DNA from: Gonium pectorale
Taxonomy: Eukaryota > Chlorophyta > Chlorophyceae > Chlamydomonadales > Volvocaceae
Direction: 5' to 3'
NCBI GenBank assembly: GCA_001584585.1
Contig: LSYV01000035.1
Location: forward strand, 333,040 to 397,039
DNA length: 64,000 bases
The notes beneath the pieces were generated by a model, which was not told the DNA's origin, ran no database searches, and saw only the letters and a list, made by a program, of their open reading frames with translations. This document shows positions 32,664 through 44,895 of the stretch, piece after piece. Made by a program: the position numbers and the translations under genes. Numbering within the stretch: the first letter of the stretch is position 1; the number at the start of each line of letters is the position of its first letter.

Positions 32664-34864
32664 AGTTATGCTCCATTCGCGACACCGGGTTCGTGAGATC
32701 TCGAATCCGGTGGCAGGGGTTTACGGTGTGTTGAATGGGGCCTGTTGTCGGCTATCACAAGCCCCTGTACGGCTTGGATCCCAGCCAGCCCTGGACCTGC
32801 TGGGATCAAGCATACTTCATGTTAAAGTGGACTGTGACAGCTTTGTGCCTGGCTTGGCTCTGGCGTTCGGCTGATGTGAAGGGTGGGTGCGGCTGTGGCA
32901 ATCACGCATCCGGTAGCATGGCAAAATGCTGACTGCAGTGCTGAGACCGCTTACACGAATCCCGGTGTTGCTTGGTGTAACGAGAAATCCGATACCGGTA
33001 CCAACGAAGTAAAGGCGGCGGCGTTCCAAGCGTGCGAGGGAACGGCAGGGCACGGCAACGAAACGTTCGCGAAAACGGCGTGTGTACAGGTCGGGACCGG
33101 TATGTTCAAGCAGCGTTGGGAGGGCCTGACAGCTCCCACACCACCGTGTGGACGGCGCGCTTGGGCCCTGCGACCGCTCAGCGGCACGCTTGCTGCGCAC
33201 AGGTGTTTTCTGGCTACTGCGCCCGCCCCGCTTGCACAGTTCGCCAGCCCACCGGGAGACCGGCCGCAAGCCAGCACGTCAGCACCGGCACGGCCGTCAG
33301 GCCAATGGCGGTGCGGGTTGGCGAGCCGGCGACGCGCCCGAGCTGCGCCCCACTGTGGGGAGGACTCACCCCTCAGGCAGGCAGTCAAGTACTACCATGC
33401 CCGTGTGCTTGGTTATCTAGCATGCGGGAGCATTTTCTTGCTCAAAGTTGCCAGGGAACGCAGGTGTGGGCTGCACCGCATGCCAAACAAAGCAGGGCAG
33501 TCAGCGAGGGACTATGCCTTAGTCAAAGATCCTCAAGAGGATACACATACATCCATCTGCAGCGCGCCTCCATCGGGCAGCCTCACTTCACTAGGCGGCA
33601 CTCCAGCGTCCGTCACGCAGCCGGACTGGCTGGCAATCCCTGAGTTCCTCTCGTGACATGGATGACGGCTGTTTCTTGGCAGCCCGGGAGGGGTCCCACT
33701 TTTCTGGTCTTGGCGGATCCGATGGACAGCTTGCGCAATGTGTGCTACGGCGTGTTTCCTGGTCAGGGCTTGACAGCTTGCACGCATCACCCCCAGGAAT
33801 CGCCCCCCATCCCGCCCTAGCCAGACCGAGAGACATTCTGTCCCCTCATCCCAGGTTACAGGTTACACGTCCGTCAAAGCCGGGGGGGGGGGCATGGACG
33901 AAATGCGAGTGGTGGGGTGGGGTAGAGGGTAATAATGATTGCTGTCTCTACCCCGCTTCAGCGCCTGGCACCGAAGCATGGCGTGCCTAGTGTCCCAGAC
34001 ATGTGCCTAGTATGAGTAGTGTCCCAGACATGGCGTGCCTAGTGTCCCAGGCAGCCAGGCATCCGCGGCCATGTCGAGCAACAGATTTTCTGCCTGCCCA
34101 ACGCATGATGCAACCCTGCCGGAACGCTTGTGCGGGCCTTTGTGCGCTCACCGGTGGGCCGTCCAGCAGCCTGTGTGGAGGGACCCTAGGGGCCGCACCC
34201 GCATGCGCTGGTGGTTGGCGGCGTGCTATGCCACCCACTGGCACTCAACAGATTACAGATTACAGCCCCCCCAGAGAGGGGTACAACGCTGTTTTTGTTC
34301 CTTGCCTCCAGGTCGGAGACATCCCACCCTGCTCGCGGCCGTGCCCTGCGAGACTTTACACCGAGCGTGCCGAGGGCACGAGCGCCACGGTCTTCGGTTG
34401 CAATAGGAACACCGGCCACACCGTCAATACCTAGAATGCTAGTTGCGTGATCTCATCCAAGAACTGGCACGTCGGAAGACCGCCGCCGGAGCCGCCAGTC
34501 GTTCCTAAGGGCCCCCTTCGTTGCGTGTATTCGTGAGGCGCCTGCTAATCCGCGGCCGGTAGACGTGTGCCAACGTCTCAAGCCATGCTGTCATACGCGT
34601 ATGGTGCGTACGCAGGAGCAGGGGGCGATGCTATTTGGCCATCGCACTTGCCGGGAGTGACGCCCAGCGCGCACAAGGGGAAGAGAACCACACAGGCACA
34701 CGAGCGGCCCCGCCTCCGGCCAGTACCGCCCGCACAGGCCACCCAGTCCTTTGCTGCCAAACACCGCATACGTACGCAGCTTAACAGCCACAGCGCTAAT
34801 CGAACGACCTACGGCCCTATAACAAGAAAGCTATGCCGCAGCTGGGATGCAGCTGACGCCAGCG
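32664..34864. other. intergenic region, no gene recognised
   Basis: TGTAA at 32976-32980 may end the transcript of BTB copy B. The remainder shows only short frames without splice-linked continuity. Short direct repeats occur at 33978-34050. Two adjacent TTACA motifs (34253-34257, 34260-34264) are candidate poly(A) signals for the minus-strand gene that stops at 34865. Confidence 0.45.
33978..34050. repeat. short direct repeats
   Basis: The string CATGGCGTGCCTAGTGTCCC (plus AG) occurs twice, and AGTGTCCCAGACATG recurs between and around the two copies. The block is a small local duplication with no evident function. Confidence 0.7.
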
Positions 34865-37800
34865 CTAGTACACCCACGTCGTCACAGTCCTCTTCGCGTT
34901 CCGCCCCGGAGACACGTCCTTGGTCCGCTGCTGCGCGAGGATGCGGGCGCCAGCGCCCGGCGACAGCACGTCGTTGTCCGGCCCTGCCTGCCCCTTGGAA
35001 CGAACGCCCCTCCTACCGCCGCCCATGCCCTCGGCCCCTCCCACCGGCGCCTGGCCCTCCGCCGGCTCCGTCGCCGGCAGCTTAGGCGCCGGTGCCTCCA
35101 AGGAACCCGATTGGCTGCGATCGGCGGCGGGCTCCCTGGCGCTTGCCCTCGGCGTGCCCGCGCCGCAGGAACCGGTGGCTGCAGGGGCGAAGGCGAGCTC
35201 GGTGTCTTGGCGGGGGAGGGTGTCAAGGCTGGGTGTGCGCGAGATGTTCCTGTGCGCCCGGGGCCCCTCCCTGGCGCCATGCACCAACGACGCCAGCGCC
35301 ACTTGGCCCGGCCCTTCTCCGCTCTCCGACACTCCACCGCCGCTGGGGCCGCCACCGCCACCGCCGCTGCCGACAGTGGCGTGCGCACCACGGTTGTAGC
35401 GGTGGTTGTGGCAGTACTGATGGGGTTGGTGGTGGTGGTCGTGGTGGGGCTGGTGGTTTTCGACGTCCGTGCCGGCGCTGCTGCTGACCCAACTGTGTTG
35501 GGCGCTGGGGGCGCCGCCGCCGCTGACGTCCGAGACCGTCAACACGCTGTCCCCACCGTACAGGGAGTTGGCCACGCTGAGCTGCTGCTTCAGCCGCGGC
35601 TCCGAGCCGACCCGCCGAGGCGTTGGGGAGCCGGGCGGGCTGCCGCCGCCGCTGCTGCCGCTGCCGGTGTTGCCAAATATGGCCTGGGCCACCCGGACCT
35701 GGTCGCTGAGGATGCGGCGGAGGTGGCTCCGCCGCGCCATCGCCCCTGGGCTCAGCACACCGGTGGCGTCAAAGGCTGCGCCTTCCAGCGACGGCGCCGA
35801 CGCCCGCCTGCCGTCGTTACGCGGGGCATCCTCGCCGGCGCTGGGGCAGGTGTGGCAATGGGGGGACTCGCCTGTAGCGGCGCTGGGACCTTGCATGGGG
35901 GATGAGGCAGTCAGGGTGATGCTGGTGTGGCTGCCGCCGCTGCGGAGGGCCAGCGGGGGCGGCCGCGGCGGCTTGGTGCCCGGTTTTGCGAGGATGACGC
36001 TGCTCGGAGGCGGCTTGCGGTCCGCAAGTGGCGATAAGCAGCCCGCCACCGCCGCCGTCTGCTCCTGGCCGCCGGCTCCAGGAGCCGGGGCCGGGGGCGA
36101 CGCGGCGGGAGGGAGGGGCGAGGCGACGGCGTTGTTGACCGCCCGCGGTGACAGAGGGGTGCGTGGGGAGGAGGCCACGGCGCCAGAGGGACTCGCGATC
36201 GGCGCGGCCTTCGTGGGCGTGAGGGGAGTCGTGGTCGACGCAGACGGGCTGAGGGAGTTGGCGAGTGAGCTTGTGCTGCCGCGCCTCGCCAGCCCGCCTG
36301 GCGGCGGCGGCGGCGGCTCCTCCTGGTCGCCCGACATGGCGCCCGACCAGCGACGCGACAGCTCCCTCGCCGCCTGGGAGCGAAGTATCCGCCTGGCGAC
36401 CAGGCCCGGCGGGGCCGGCGCCGTCGGGGGGGACGGCGCCGACGCAGCCGAGGGCGAGGCGGCCCTGCCGGCTGTGGGCTGGCCGTCGGCTCCCTGCGGC
36501 CGCGATGCGGCGGCAGCCGCTGCCGTCGTCGCTGCGCTGATGACCACCTGGGTGGTAGAGGTGGCGAGCGCGGGCACGATGCCCAGCGCCATGACGGGCG
36601 CGGCCTCAGCCGTCACGGCGGCCACGCGCGCAAAGGCGGCGGGGCTGATCTTGGTCTGCGCGGGCCTGGCGGCGCTTCCCGGCGGCAGCGCCGTCGATGC
36701 AGGTGCTGGTACGCCGGAGATCTGGCGGCCCTGCTGCTCAAGCGCCGCCACTGCCGCGGCCACGAAGCCGCGCCGCGGCAGCGCCGCGGGCGCAGGTGCC
36801 TGCGGCCCGCCAACAGTGTCGTCACACCCCGGCTCGGTGGCGACGACGGCTGCGGCGGTCCCTCCCGCGTTCCCGCTGGCGCTGACGTCACTGGCGGAGG
36901 CGCCGGCACCGTCACTCGAGAGCGTGCTGCAGCGACTGAAGAGCGGCGCGTTGGGCCTGGCTGCTGCCGGCCCCCCACCCGGCGCGGGCGCCACGGTGCT
37001 GCCACCGCTGCCGGACCAGACGGAACGCAGCGGCTTCCCATCGGCCCCGCTGCCGCTGCCGCTGCGCCCCCCCGGCCCCGACTCCGCGTCGGCCTCCGAG
37101 TACCTTCTCGACTCGCCACCGGCTCTCGCGCGCGGCGGCAGCATCCGCGGCGGCGCCACCACCTCCACCACCTCCACCAGCTTGGCCGCGGCCGCCAGCG
37201 TCTGGGTGGGCAGCTCCTCCGCACCGGGGCCCAGCGCCCGGCTGGGCAGCGCAAATGTGGTGTGGTAGACCTCCACGCCCGGCACAAAGCCCGCGGCGGC
37301 GGCGGCCCCGGCGACGCCAGTCGACAGGCCAAGGGGCCGGTTCGCCGCCCCCGTCGGGCTCCGCATCGCCATCACGGCGCCGCAATGCGGGCTGTGACCC
37401 GCCCCGGCAGCGGCAGCCCCGGAGGCGGAGCCGCCGTCCGCGTCGGCGCTGGCGGAGCTCGCGGCCGAGATGCTGTGGTTTCGCAGGATCCCGGCGGCAT
37501 GGGAGCCGAGCGAGACCGAGCGGCGCACCGGGGACTGCGCTGCACCCGAGCCGTGTTGGGCGGTGGAGCCCTCCCCCGCCGCGGGCGCCGCCGTGGGCCC
37601 GGCAGCGGCGGCGCCAGCGGCGGCGCTCCCCGTCCCCGTGGCGTCGGCCCTGTGGTCTCTGGGCATGTGCACCAGGACCACAGAGGTGGGGGAGGGCGTT
37701 GCGCGCGGCTCCTTGGGCCGCGACGGCGGCGTCCGCGTCACCTCGCCGTTGGGGGAGGGCCACGGGGCCCAGGCGCGCACGGCACGCATGGCTGGCGAGC

Positions 37801-39191
37801 GCACCACCTCGGGCTCCGCCACGAATACCACGGGGGCCGTGGAGCTGCGCGGGGCCGGAGGGGGGCTGGGCGCAGCGGGGCCCGCTGCCGCGCCCGTGGG
37901 GCCGCCGGTCGCCGCAGCGGTTGCGGCGGCCGCGGCGGCTGCAGCGGCATGGGATTGGCCCATGGGAGAGGATGCAGGGGCCGCATGGGAACTGTGGGCC
38001 GGTCCTGCGGCGTGCTGTAGGTACGGCAGGTGCTGCTCGTGCGGGTGGCCGGCATGGCCGGTGGCGACCTGCTGCTGCTGGTGGGGCTGGGCCTGCGGCT
38101 GGGGGTGAAGGAGAGGGTGGCCGTGGCCGTGGTTCTGCAACTGTTGATGCGCCATCGGGCTGTGCTGCTGCTGGTCCAGCTCTGCCTGCCTCTGCGCGGT
38201 GAGCCGCTGGTGCTGCTGCAGCTCGCGCAGCTGCTCCCAGCCGTCAGCCAGGTCGGTGAGCACTGAGGAGGACGGGCAGGGCGCAAGGGACACAGATTCT
38301 TTCCAGCATTGCCACTTACAGTGTGACGTTGGAAGGGTAACTTTGGGAGGCGGTGGAGCGCATTAGCGGAGCGCGGGAACCTTCCTCGCCCTGTTCACTC
38401 CCCGCCACCGCAGTGCGCAGTGCACTGCTGGAAGCCCTCGTCCCTCCCCACTCCTGCCCTGCAGCACCTGTCCCGGCAGTCGGTCCCTCGGAGGCCCGGC
38501 TGCAGGTTTACAAGCACCCAGCTCTCTCCCTCAGTCCGCCCGCACTCACGCTCCAGGGGCCCTTCGCTGTCCCGCCTCCGCTCCCGGATGTAGTCCCGCA
38601 GCCGCCGCTCGCCGCGGAGCTCCGCCAGTCCCTGCCCCCGGCCGCCTGCCAGGGCAAGGCCGTGGGCGGGGGAGGCACCGGCATAGGACGGGCACGGAGA
38701 CGCGCCGCCGCTGGGGCTGGAGCCCTGCGACCCGTAGCGGCCTCGCATCACGGACGAGTCCCGGTTGTGGTGGTGGGGGCTCGCCACAGCAGCCGCTGCG
38801 GTGGCCGCGATGGCTGCCGCGGCCTGCCCGGCGCCCGGAGCCGCCCCGGCTGCTGCTAGTGACCGGTCCCGGGGTAAGCTGCGGTCCAGTCTCTAGGGAG
38901 GGAGGGGGCGCGGGGCGGGGCTCGGCGAGCTGGGGCTGTCACATCACACGCACCACAACCACGCAGGCCGACGCGGGTCGACCCGTTCCCTCCGGGGCAT
39001 GCCGCGTTGCTGGAACCCTCCTGCTTCCCGCAGCCAGGCAGCTGACCCCTCACCTCCACGGCGTCAGGCGCCGTCGCGGCCGACTGACCCCGCCCGCCCG
39101 CTGCCGGTGCTCCGCCGCCGTGCCAGTCGGGCCTCGGCCCCCGCATGTGGCTGGTGTCCTCGTGCAGGCGCTCCGAGTCGATGGCGGCCAT
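34865..39191 (-). CDS. low-complexity protein of unknown function, about 1292 residues
   Basis: Three exons join in frame: about 39191-39054, 38892-38550 and 38262-34865 (3879 nt). The protein opens MAAIDSERLHEDTSHMRG, has an Ala-rich patch, then a charged helix (GERRLRDYIRERRRDSEG) running into LTDLADGWEQLRELQQHQR with Gln/His repeats. This gives a likely short coiled coil at about residues 140-190. The remaining 1100 residues are Ala/Ser/Pro/Gly-rich with short basic islands such as RRILSDQVRVAQAIFGN, ILRSQAARELSRRWSG and RLKQQLSVANSLYGG. No known domain is recognised. An acceptor-like CCGCCAG just before the first ATG means more upstream exons are possible, so the true N-terminus is uncertain. 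The big plus-strand open frames opposite it are GC-driven shadows. Confidence 0.55.
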
Positions 39192-41058
39192 GGCACGCAG
39201 CTGGCGGCAGGGCGGAGGTGAGGGTGGGTAGGGGGCGTGTGGATGGGGAGGTCCGGAGGTGGTTGGGGTTTAGGGTGGGGGTGTGGATGCGGGCGTGGGG
39301 TAGCGCCTTATGGCAAGGGTTAGGAGAGGAGCCCGATGCAGAGAGGTGGACGGACACGGGACGGTGTGCGAGGGGTCAGCTTGGGCCGTCCTCTTGCAAC
39401 AGCGGCTATGCCTAGGTGTACACGGCAAGAAGTCTCCCTCGGCTCCCAGTGTCAGTAGACAACGTTTCGGACAATGTCACAGGCCAGTACGGCCGAGAGT
39501 CCCCACCTGGGGCCTGACGTTGACGGAAGCGTGTCCTGACCAGCCCCAATGCCGATCAGCAGGGTTCGCAAACAGCCGCTGCCGAGACGAGAACACGTGT
39601 GGCTTCTCGGGCTCCTGGATCAAGGCCTTGAATCGCTGGAGATGTGCGTGCACTGCGAAAAGCGCGGGTGCGGACGCCGCATGAGCAGGGCAAGCGACGC
39701 ATTGCACACGCAAATCAAACATTCCAGAGTTCCAAAAATGCAGGGCGGGCGAGTGGCTGCATGGTGCTTGACGCACGAAACCCACATCGACATGGACCCA
39801 TGCCTGACTTGTTGGGATGCCTGGGAGGCAACTCAGCCGCATGAGCGCGAGATGGCTGCACTGACCTGCACCGTGCGGCGAGCTTCCTCCAGCTAAGCGG
39901 CCCTCTCCACCTGGGCTGCCGGCCAGGGCCAGTCTTGCTCGGCTGCCGCCCGAAATGGGTGACGAGGTCAACTACCCCTGCTTCTGGTCAGATTTATCAA
40001 CCAGACTGCTCGGCGTTTTGTGCTTGACTTTGTCCATTTCGGTTTGTGGGTTGGTCCTGCTCTCGAAACCCACTGTGTTCAAAGTGTTCAAGCAATAAGT
40101 CCATATGTATAACGTAGTAGTAACATAACTCAGGGCGGAACGGTGCGCCGTCGGAAGTGAAGGCCCGCAACAGTAGCGCGACAATTTGACTGGCACGGCA
40201 ACTGTACCGGGACATCTTATACATCCCTTTTGATCCGTTGGTTCGATGTCCGCTCAACTTCAAGTACCGGTATCGTTTCGTCGACGACATGGTACGCATG
40301 GCGGCCGAACGGCGCGTGCGCACATAGGTGACGAATGCTTCACGGCCCTGGCCTCGGAGGAGTCATAAAGGTGCAAGATTAACTCGCTTCGAGACATCCA
40401 TTGGAAGCAGCTCAACGAAGCCCCATAGACACAGAGTGCGTCGCATGGCCAGTTACACAGTGATACGCCCGCAAAGCCAGGGGCGTGCGCTCACCCCTGC
40501 AGATCCAAACCACTCCCAAAAACACCGCAACTCTGCTCGCCTCTCTCCCAACTCCGCAACATACGCCTCTCAAGCTCACGCCTCTCTGACAGTTCTCCTG
40601 AAAAAAAATGAGGACCGACCGTACCCCCACGAGGACTCTTTGAGGGCCCTCGCTCTCTCCGCTCCGCCAGTCCATCCGGTACATAGCCCGCGCAGCCTCT
40701 CCAAGTGTACAGCAAACGCGGCAACGGAGCCGGGAGCTGGGCTTCCGGCCGCCGCCACCGCCCCCAGACATCTCGGCTGTAACACCCCCGCTCCATGCGC
40801 CCATCCCCTTGCCCGCCAGTAGCGCTGCCGCTGCTCTCGCGTACCACGCCAGTTGCGTCCACGCACACACAGCACCTCACACGGCCGTGAGCGCGCCTTC
40901 TGCAATCCCGACACATCTCACATCACACGAGCTCACCAAATACAAGAGCTGGGGCCGGGGCTTCCACGACAGGCGGCGAGCTGGAGCCGCGCCGCCACCC
41001 CTCGCCGCCCCGCCACAGCTGTCGCCAACGTTCACCCCTTCCCGGTGTCCCACCCCAT
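39192..41058. other. intergenic region, no gene recognised
   Basis: The left part should carry the promoter, or missing 5' exons, of the low-complexity gene. The right part carries the 3' UTR of the SppA gene. A Cys-containing plus-strand frame around 39549-39896 lacks splice or start support. TTACA at 40453-40457 is a candidate minus-strand poly(A) signal for SppA. Confidence 0.4.
40453..40457 (-). terminator. candidate polyadenylation signal TGTAA (SppA)
   Basis: It lies about 600 nt beyond the SppA stop codon on the minus strand. Confidence 0.35.
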
Positions 41059-44000
41059 TCACCACTCGCCCAGCAGCCGCTCCACCCACTCCGCCGGCCC
41101 CATCGCCGCCTCCGGGCCCTCCGCCAGGAAGCCCTCCTCCCCGCGGCCGCCCGCGCCGCCGCTGGCCCCCAGCGCCCCCGCCCCCATCAGCCCGCCCGCC
41201 TGGGAGCTGCTGCACCCCACCGACAGCGCGTCCACGTCCGTCATCAGGTAGGCCGCCCGACCCGGCTGCAGCACGGCAGCCAGGGCAGCGGCCTGCTGGG
41301 CCACCGCGCCTAGCACAGGCGCCGCAGCCGCAGCGGCGGCAGCGCCCTCGAAGGCGCCGCCGGCGGCCGCCGCCGCCGCGCCGCCGCCGGCGAGCGTGGA
41401 GGCGAGCGCGGAGGCGCCGGTGGCGGCCGCCAGGGCGGCGGCGGGAGACTGGCCGCGGAGGATGCCGAGGAGCATGGCGCCGGCAACGGCGCCACCGCCT
41501 GAGGCGATGATGGACGGGGGCGAGTGGGGCTGAGCACTCGGGCCAGGCGTGTGTCCGCGGGCGGGTGGTCGGCCCCACCGCCTCACCCCCCCTCTCCTCA
41601 TACCGCACCATGTCAAGCTACCCGCGCAGTAGCCGCACCCCAGCTGCTCCCTCTTACCTCCCCAAGTCCCAGGGCGAGTCCCGGCCCCCCACCAACACAC
41701 TGCACACCGCCCCTCCCCGCCTTCCCCCCCGCCTTCCCCACCTGCCCCTTCGCCCTCGCGCCATCCCTTGCCCTGCACACCTCCCCCGCGCCCCCCTCCC
41801 CCGCATCCCCTGCGCCCCTCCCCTCCGCTCACCCCCCCCACCCGGGGCGCTCACCCAGCAGTGCCGCGGGCGAGGGCTTGGCCCGGCCCAGCTCCACCAC
41901 GCGGACCGCCTCGTCGGAGGCCAGCCCCGCGGCGTGGCGGGCCAGGGCCACCGCACGGGACACGCCACCCAGCGCGTCAACCAGCTTCACCTACGGGTGG
42001 GGGGGAAGGGGTTACGGCGGGGAGTGAGATTATAGGTTCGAATGAACCCAGGGCCGGGGTACCACCGTGGTCAGTGGATGCGGAGGGTGGGGGCCCTTGG
42101 GGACATGGACTCTGTGGGCACGGGGCACGGGCTCTGGTGCTCGGCAGCGTTCTCCCATACAGAGGGCCGAACAGAGGGCCGGGCGGATCACCGCGTGGAA
42201 GCGCCCTGCCTACCTTCCTGGCCGCGCTGCCCGACCACACCCTGCCCTGCGCCACCGCCTGCATCTCCTCCACCGGCAGGCCCCGCGAGGCCGCGGCCTT
42301 GTCGCGGAAGGAAGCGTAGGCGTGCTGCGCGCTGGCGTCAAACAGGGCCTCCTCCTGCGCGGGGTGGTGGGGAGAGGGCGTGGGGACGAGCGTGTGTGTA
42401 GTGGTGGGTCGAGGGAGGGTCCGAGGGGTTGGACCGCACTCACAGCCCAGCATCCTTCTGTGGGTGGGGGTGGGGTGCTGGGGGCCAGGCAGGAAGGCAG
42501 GTAAGCAGGCAACTGGGGGCAGGTGAGCGGGCAGCGAACCGTGCCCGCGAAGCAAGTCCCCAACCCGACCCAACTTCAGACCTTGACAAGTGTATGGGAT
42601 ACGCTGTTCGATGCCAACCACTCCCTGTTCTAACCACTACGGCGAGTCGCACACGCACAGACCCCAGCACGCCGTTCTTGCATGCATTGCATATGCCCCG
42701 CCCCCACCTCGGCGCTGAAGGTGCGGTTGTCCGCGAGCAGCTCCGCGAACCGGCCGAAGCTGATGAGCTCCTTGTTGTAGCTGCGGCCACACGGGGGGGA
42801 GGGCAGGGGCGGGGACGCGCGAAGGAACGAGGGGGTGACGGGTTGGAGGGGTGACTTTGGGTGCCAAAGGCGGAGGGAATGGGCAACATGCCATGCTAGA
42901 TTGACCAAACTCCCTACCATCCCATCAAGAAAACACACCTCTGGCCACACACCCTCCCCCCTTCCTCCGCGCCCACTGCGTCCTCGCCCGCATAGTCCTG
43001 AAATCCCCCCATCGCCCGCCCCGCTCCTTCAATAAGTCATCGGAACCGTTATCAAAAAGTGCACCAGGCCTTCCTGCGCCCTCCGCCCCGGCCGCCGCCG
43101 CTCACCCGATCCGCTTGTACAGCTCCGCCAGGTTGAACTTGCCGGTGACCACACCGATGGAGCCGGTGATGGTCAGCGGCTCGGCCACGATGGCCCTGCG
43201 GGGCAGCGGGGTGGCGGGGGAGGGAGGGCGGGGCAAGTGGTGACGCAGCGGGTGTGGGCCCGCACGGGTTCGTTGCGTGGTAGGCGGGCAGGCCTGGCAA
43301 CACTCGGGGGTCTGCTGTCCGTGCGAGGCAGTCTATCGCCGCCGTGGCGGGGTGGAATACGGCCACGCATGGCGGGCGGCAGCTGGGGTGCCAAAAGGGA
43401 GTGGGAGAGTGGGGGGAAGATACAGGTGGCCGGTGGCCGAAGAGCACCTTGGCCGCAAAACGGCCGAGCGCAGGCCCCCTTACCCCGCCACCCCATGGAA
43501 GCCGGGGCGCCAGTCTGACCCGCCCGCCCTCTCACTCGCATTCCCGGCACATGCCCGCTCTCACCCGTAGTCAGGCACTGCGGACCGCCGGGCGCACGGA
43601 ACAGCTCGACGGGGCCCGCTGGCTTGGATCCCCACGTGTGGCAGCATGCGCCACAACGTCCCCCTCCCTCCACCGCCAACGAACGTGAACCCTTCGTCNN
43701 NNNNNNNNNNNNNNNNNNGACNCGTGCGGTCGAGCGGAGACTCCCGGAGTCGAAGAAGGAGCGGCTCCGTGGTCGCTGATGTCGCCGTCGNGCGTGGGGG
43801 GGGTAGGGGCGTGGTTGGGTGGGCGGGAGCTTCAGGCGGGGACGTTGGTGGGGTTGGGTGAGAGTTGGTGGGTGGAAGCTTTGGGGGGGATTAAGGTCAT
43901 ATGTTTGCCAAGACTGGCGCCCACGGCTGGTGTTGTGGTGGTGTGTCACGCAGTCCGCGGGCGAGATCTGCGATGGCCCGGGGGGGGAGGGAGGGAGGGC

Positions 44001-44895
44001 GGCACGAAGCGCCCCCTCCCTTCCCCATCCCTGCCCTGGCCCCAACGCCGCCCCGCCCCGCCCCCCCGTCCGCCCTGAGCCCCACCGTGAACGTGAGCAC
44101 CGAGTCCTTCTTGAAACGGCGCCACGGCAGCGCGAACGCCAGCTTGAAGCCGGTCCAGAAGCGGGCCTGGTCGTCGGGGGCCGAGTACGGCAGCTCGTCC
44201 GCCTCGAGCAGCTCGGGCGGGAAGGCGGCGGCGCCGCGCGCTTCAGAAGGGGCGGCCGCGGGCTGCAAGCGTGTGGGGGTTGGGGGGTGGCAGGAGGGGA
44301 CGAGGGCGGGGGTTGGGCGGGGGCGGTGGCGGGGGGGGATCCCGGGACGCGGGGCTGCGCGTAGCGTGCGCTGGGGGAGGCGAGGATCAGGGCGGACCCG
44401 TGAAACCCGGCCCAGATGGATTGGGTACGTCTGCTGGCAGCCTCTGCAGGGCACGGCGGGGCATGACACGGCAGATGGCAGGGCAGGAGCGCGCCACGGA
44501 AGCCGGCATGGATGGCAATGTAAGGTGGCAGGGGGCGGGCGAGCAGGCACCCTGCAAGCCCGCCTGGCAAGGCAGCGATGTCGGGAGAGACGGGAGAGAC
44601 GGGGCGCGGGGACACGGGCCAGCGGGCCGGCAGCGCTGGAGGCGAAGGCAGCGGAGAAGCGGAGGCGAAGCGGGCGGACCCTCCTCACCTGGCCGTTACC
44701 GTTGCCGTTGCCAGCCGCGACCGCCGCCTCGGCGTCGTTGGCGGTCACCGTTGCGGTGGCAGGGGCGGCGGCGCCCTCCGGCTGCTGCTCCGCGCGGCAG
44801 ACCGGGGCGGTGCGGGCGGCGCGGCGGGACCGGCAGCCTTGCGGAGGGCGACGTGGTTGAGCAGGGGTTTAGTGGGATAGGAAGGCATTCTCAGT
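41059..44895 (-). CDS. SPPA: plastid signal peptide peptidase SppA (protease IV), core missing at assembly gap
   Basis: SppA is a membrane-associated serine protease of bacteria and chloroplasts that uses a Ser/Lys dyad. Exons seen: about 44837-44689 (transit-peptide end, RTAPVCRAEQQ), 44262-44086 (ELPYSAPDDQARFWTGFKLA, LPWRRFKKDSVLTFT), 43195-43106 (AIVAEPLTITGSIGVVTGKF), 42780-42708 (YNKELISFGRFAELLADN), 42354-42214 (SAQHAYASFRDKAAASRG, VAQGRVWSG), 41990-41855 (VKLVDALGGVSRAVALAR) and 41498-41059 (Ala/Gly-rich tail to stop). The middle of the protein is absent: the Lys-bearing N-half and the SPGGD and catalytic-Ser SGGYY blocks. Exon 44262-44086 ends in phase 0 but 43195-43106 needs a phase-2 predecessor, so they cannot be directly spliced. 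The 20-N gap lies between them. The first exon and start are unresolved. Confidence 0.85.
43699..43722. other. assembly gap (20 N plus a nearby single N)
   Basis: A 20-N placeholder at 43699-43718 is followed by isolated Ns at 43722 and 43791. The sequence between them looks like poor-quality read ends. It lies exactly where the SppA catalytic exons should be. Confidence 0.99.

Noticed and set aside
35469..37268. 599-residue plus-strand open frame
   Set aside because: It lies wholly opposite the minus-strand low-complexity gene. Third-position GC bias keeps several frames open here, and the minus frame is longer and joins two further exons in phase.
39549..39896. Cys-containing plus-strand frame (CVHCEKRGCG)
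   Set aside because: There are no splice-linked partners and no recognisable domain beyond one CxxC-like patch; not enough to call a gene.
42031..42046. tRNA T-loop-like sequence (GGTTCGAATGAACC)
   Set aside because: No matching acceptor, D or anticodon stems could be folded around it, and it lies within an SppA intron.
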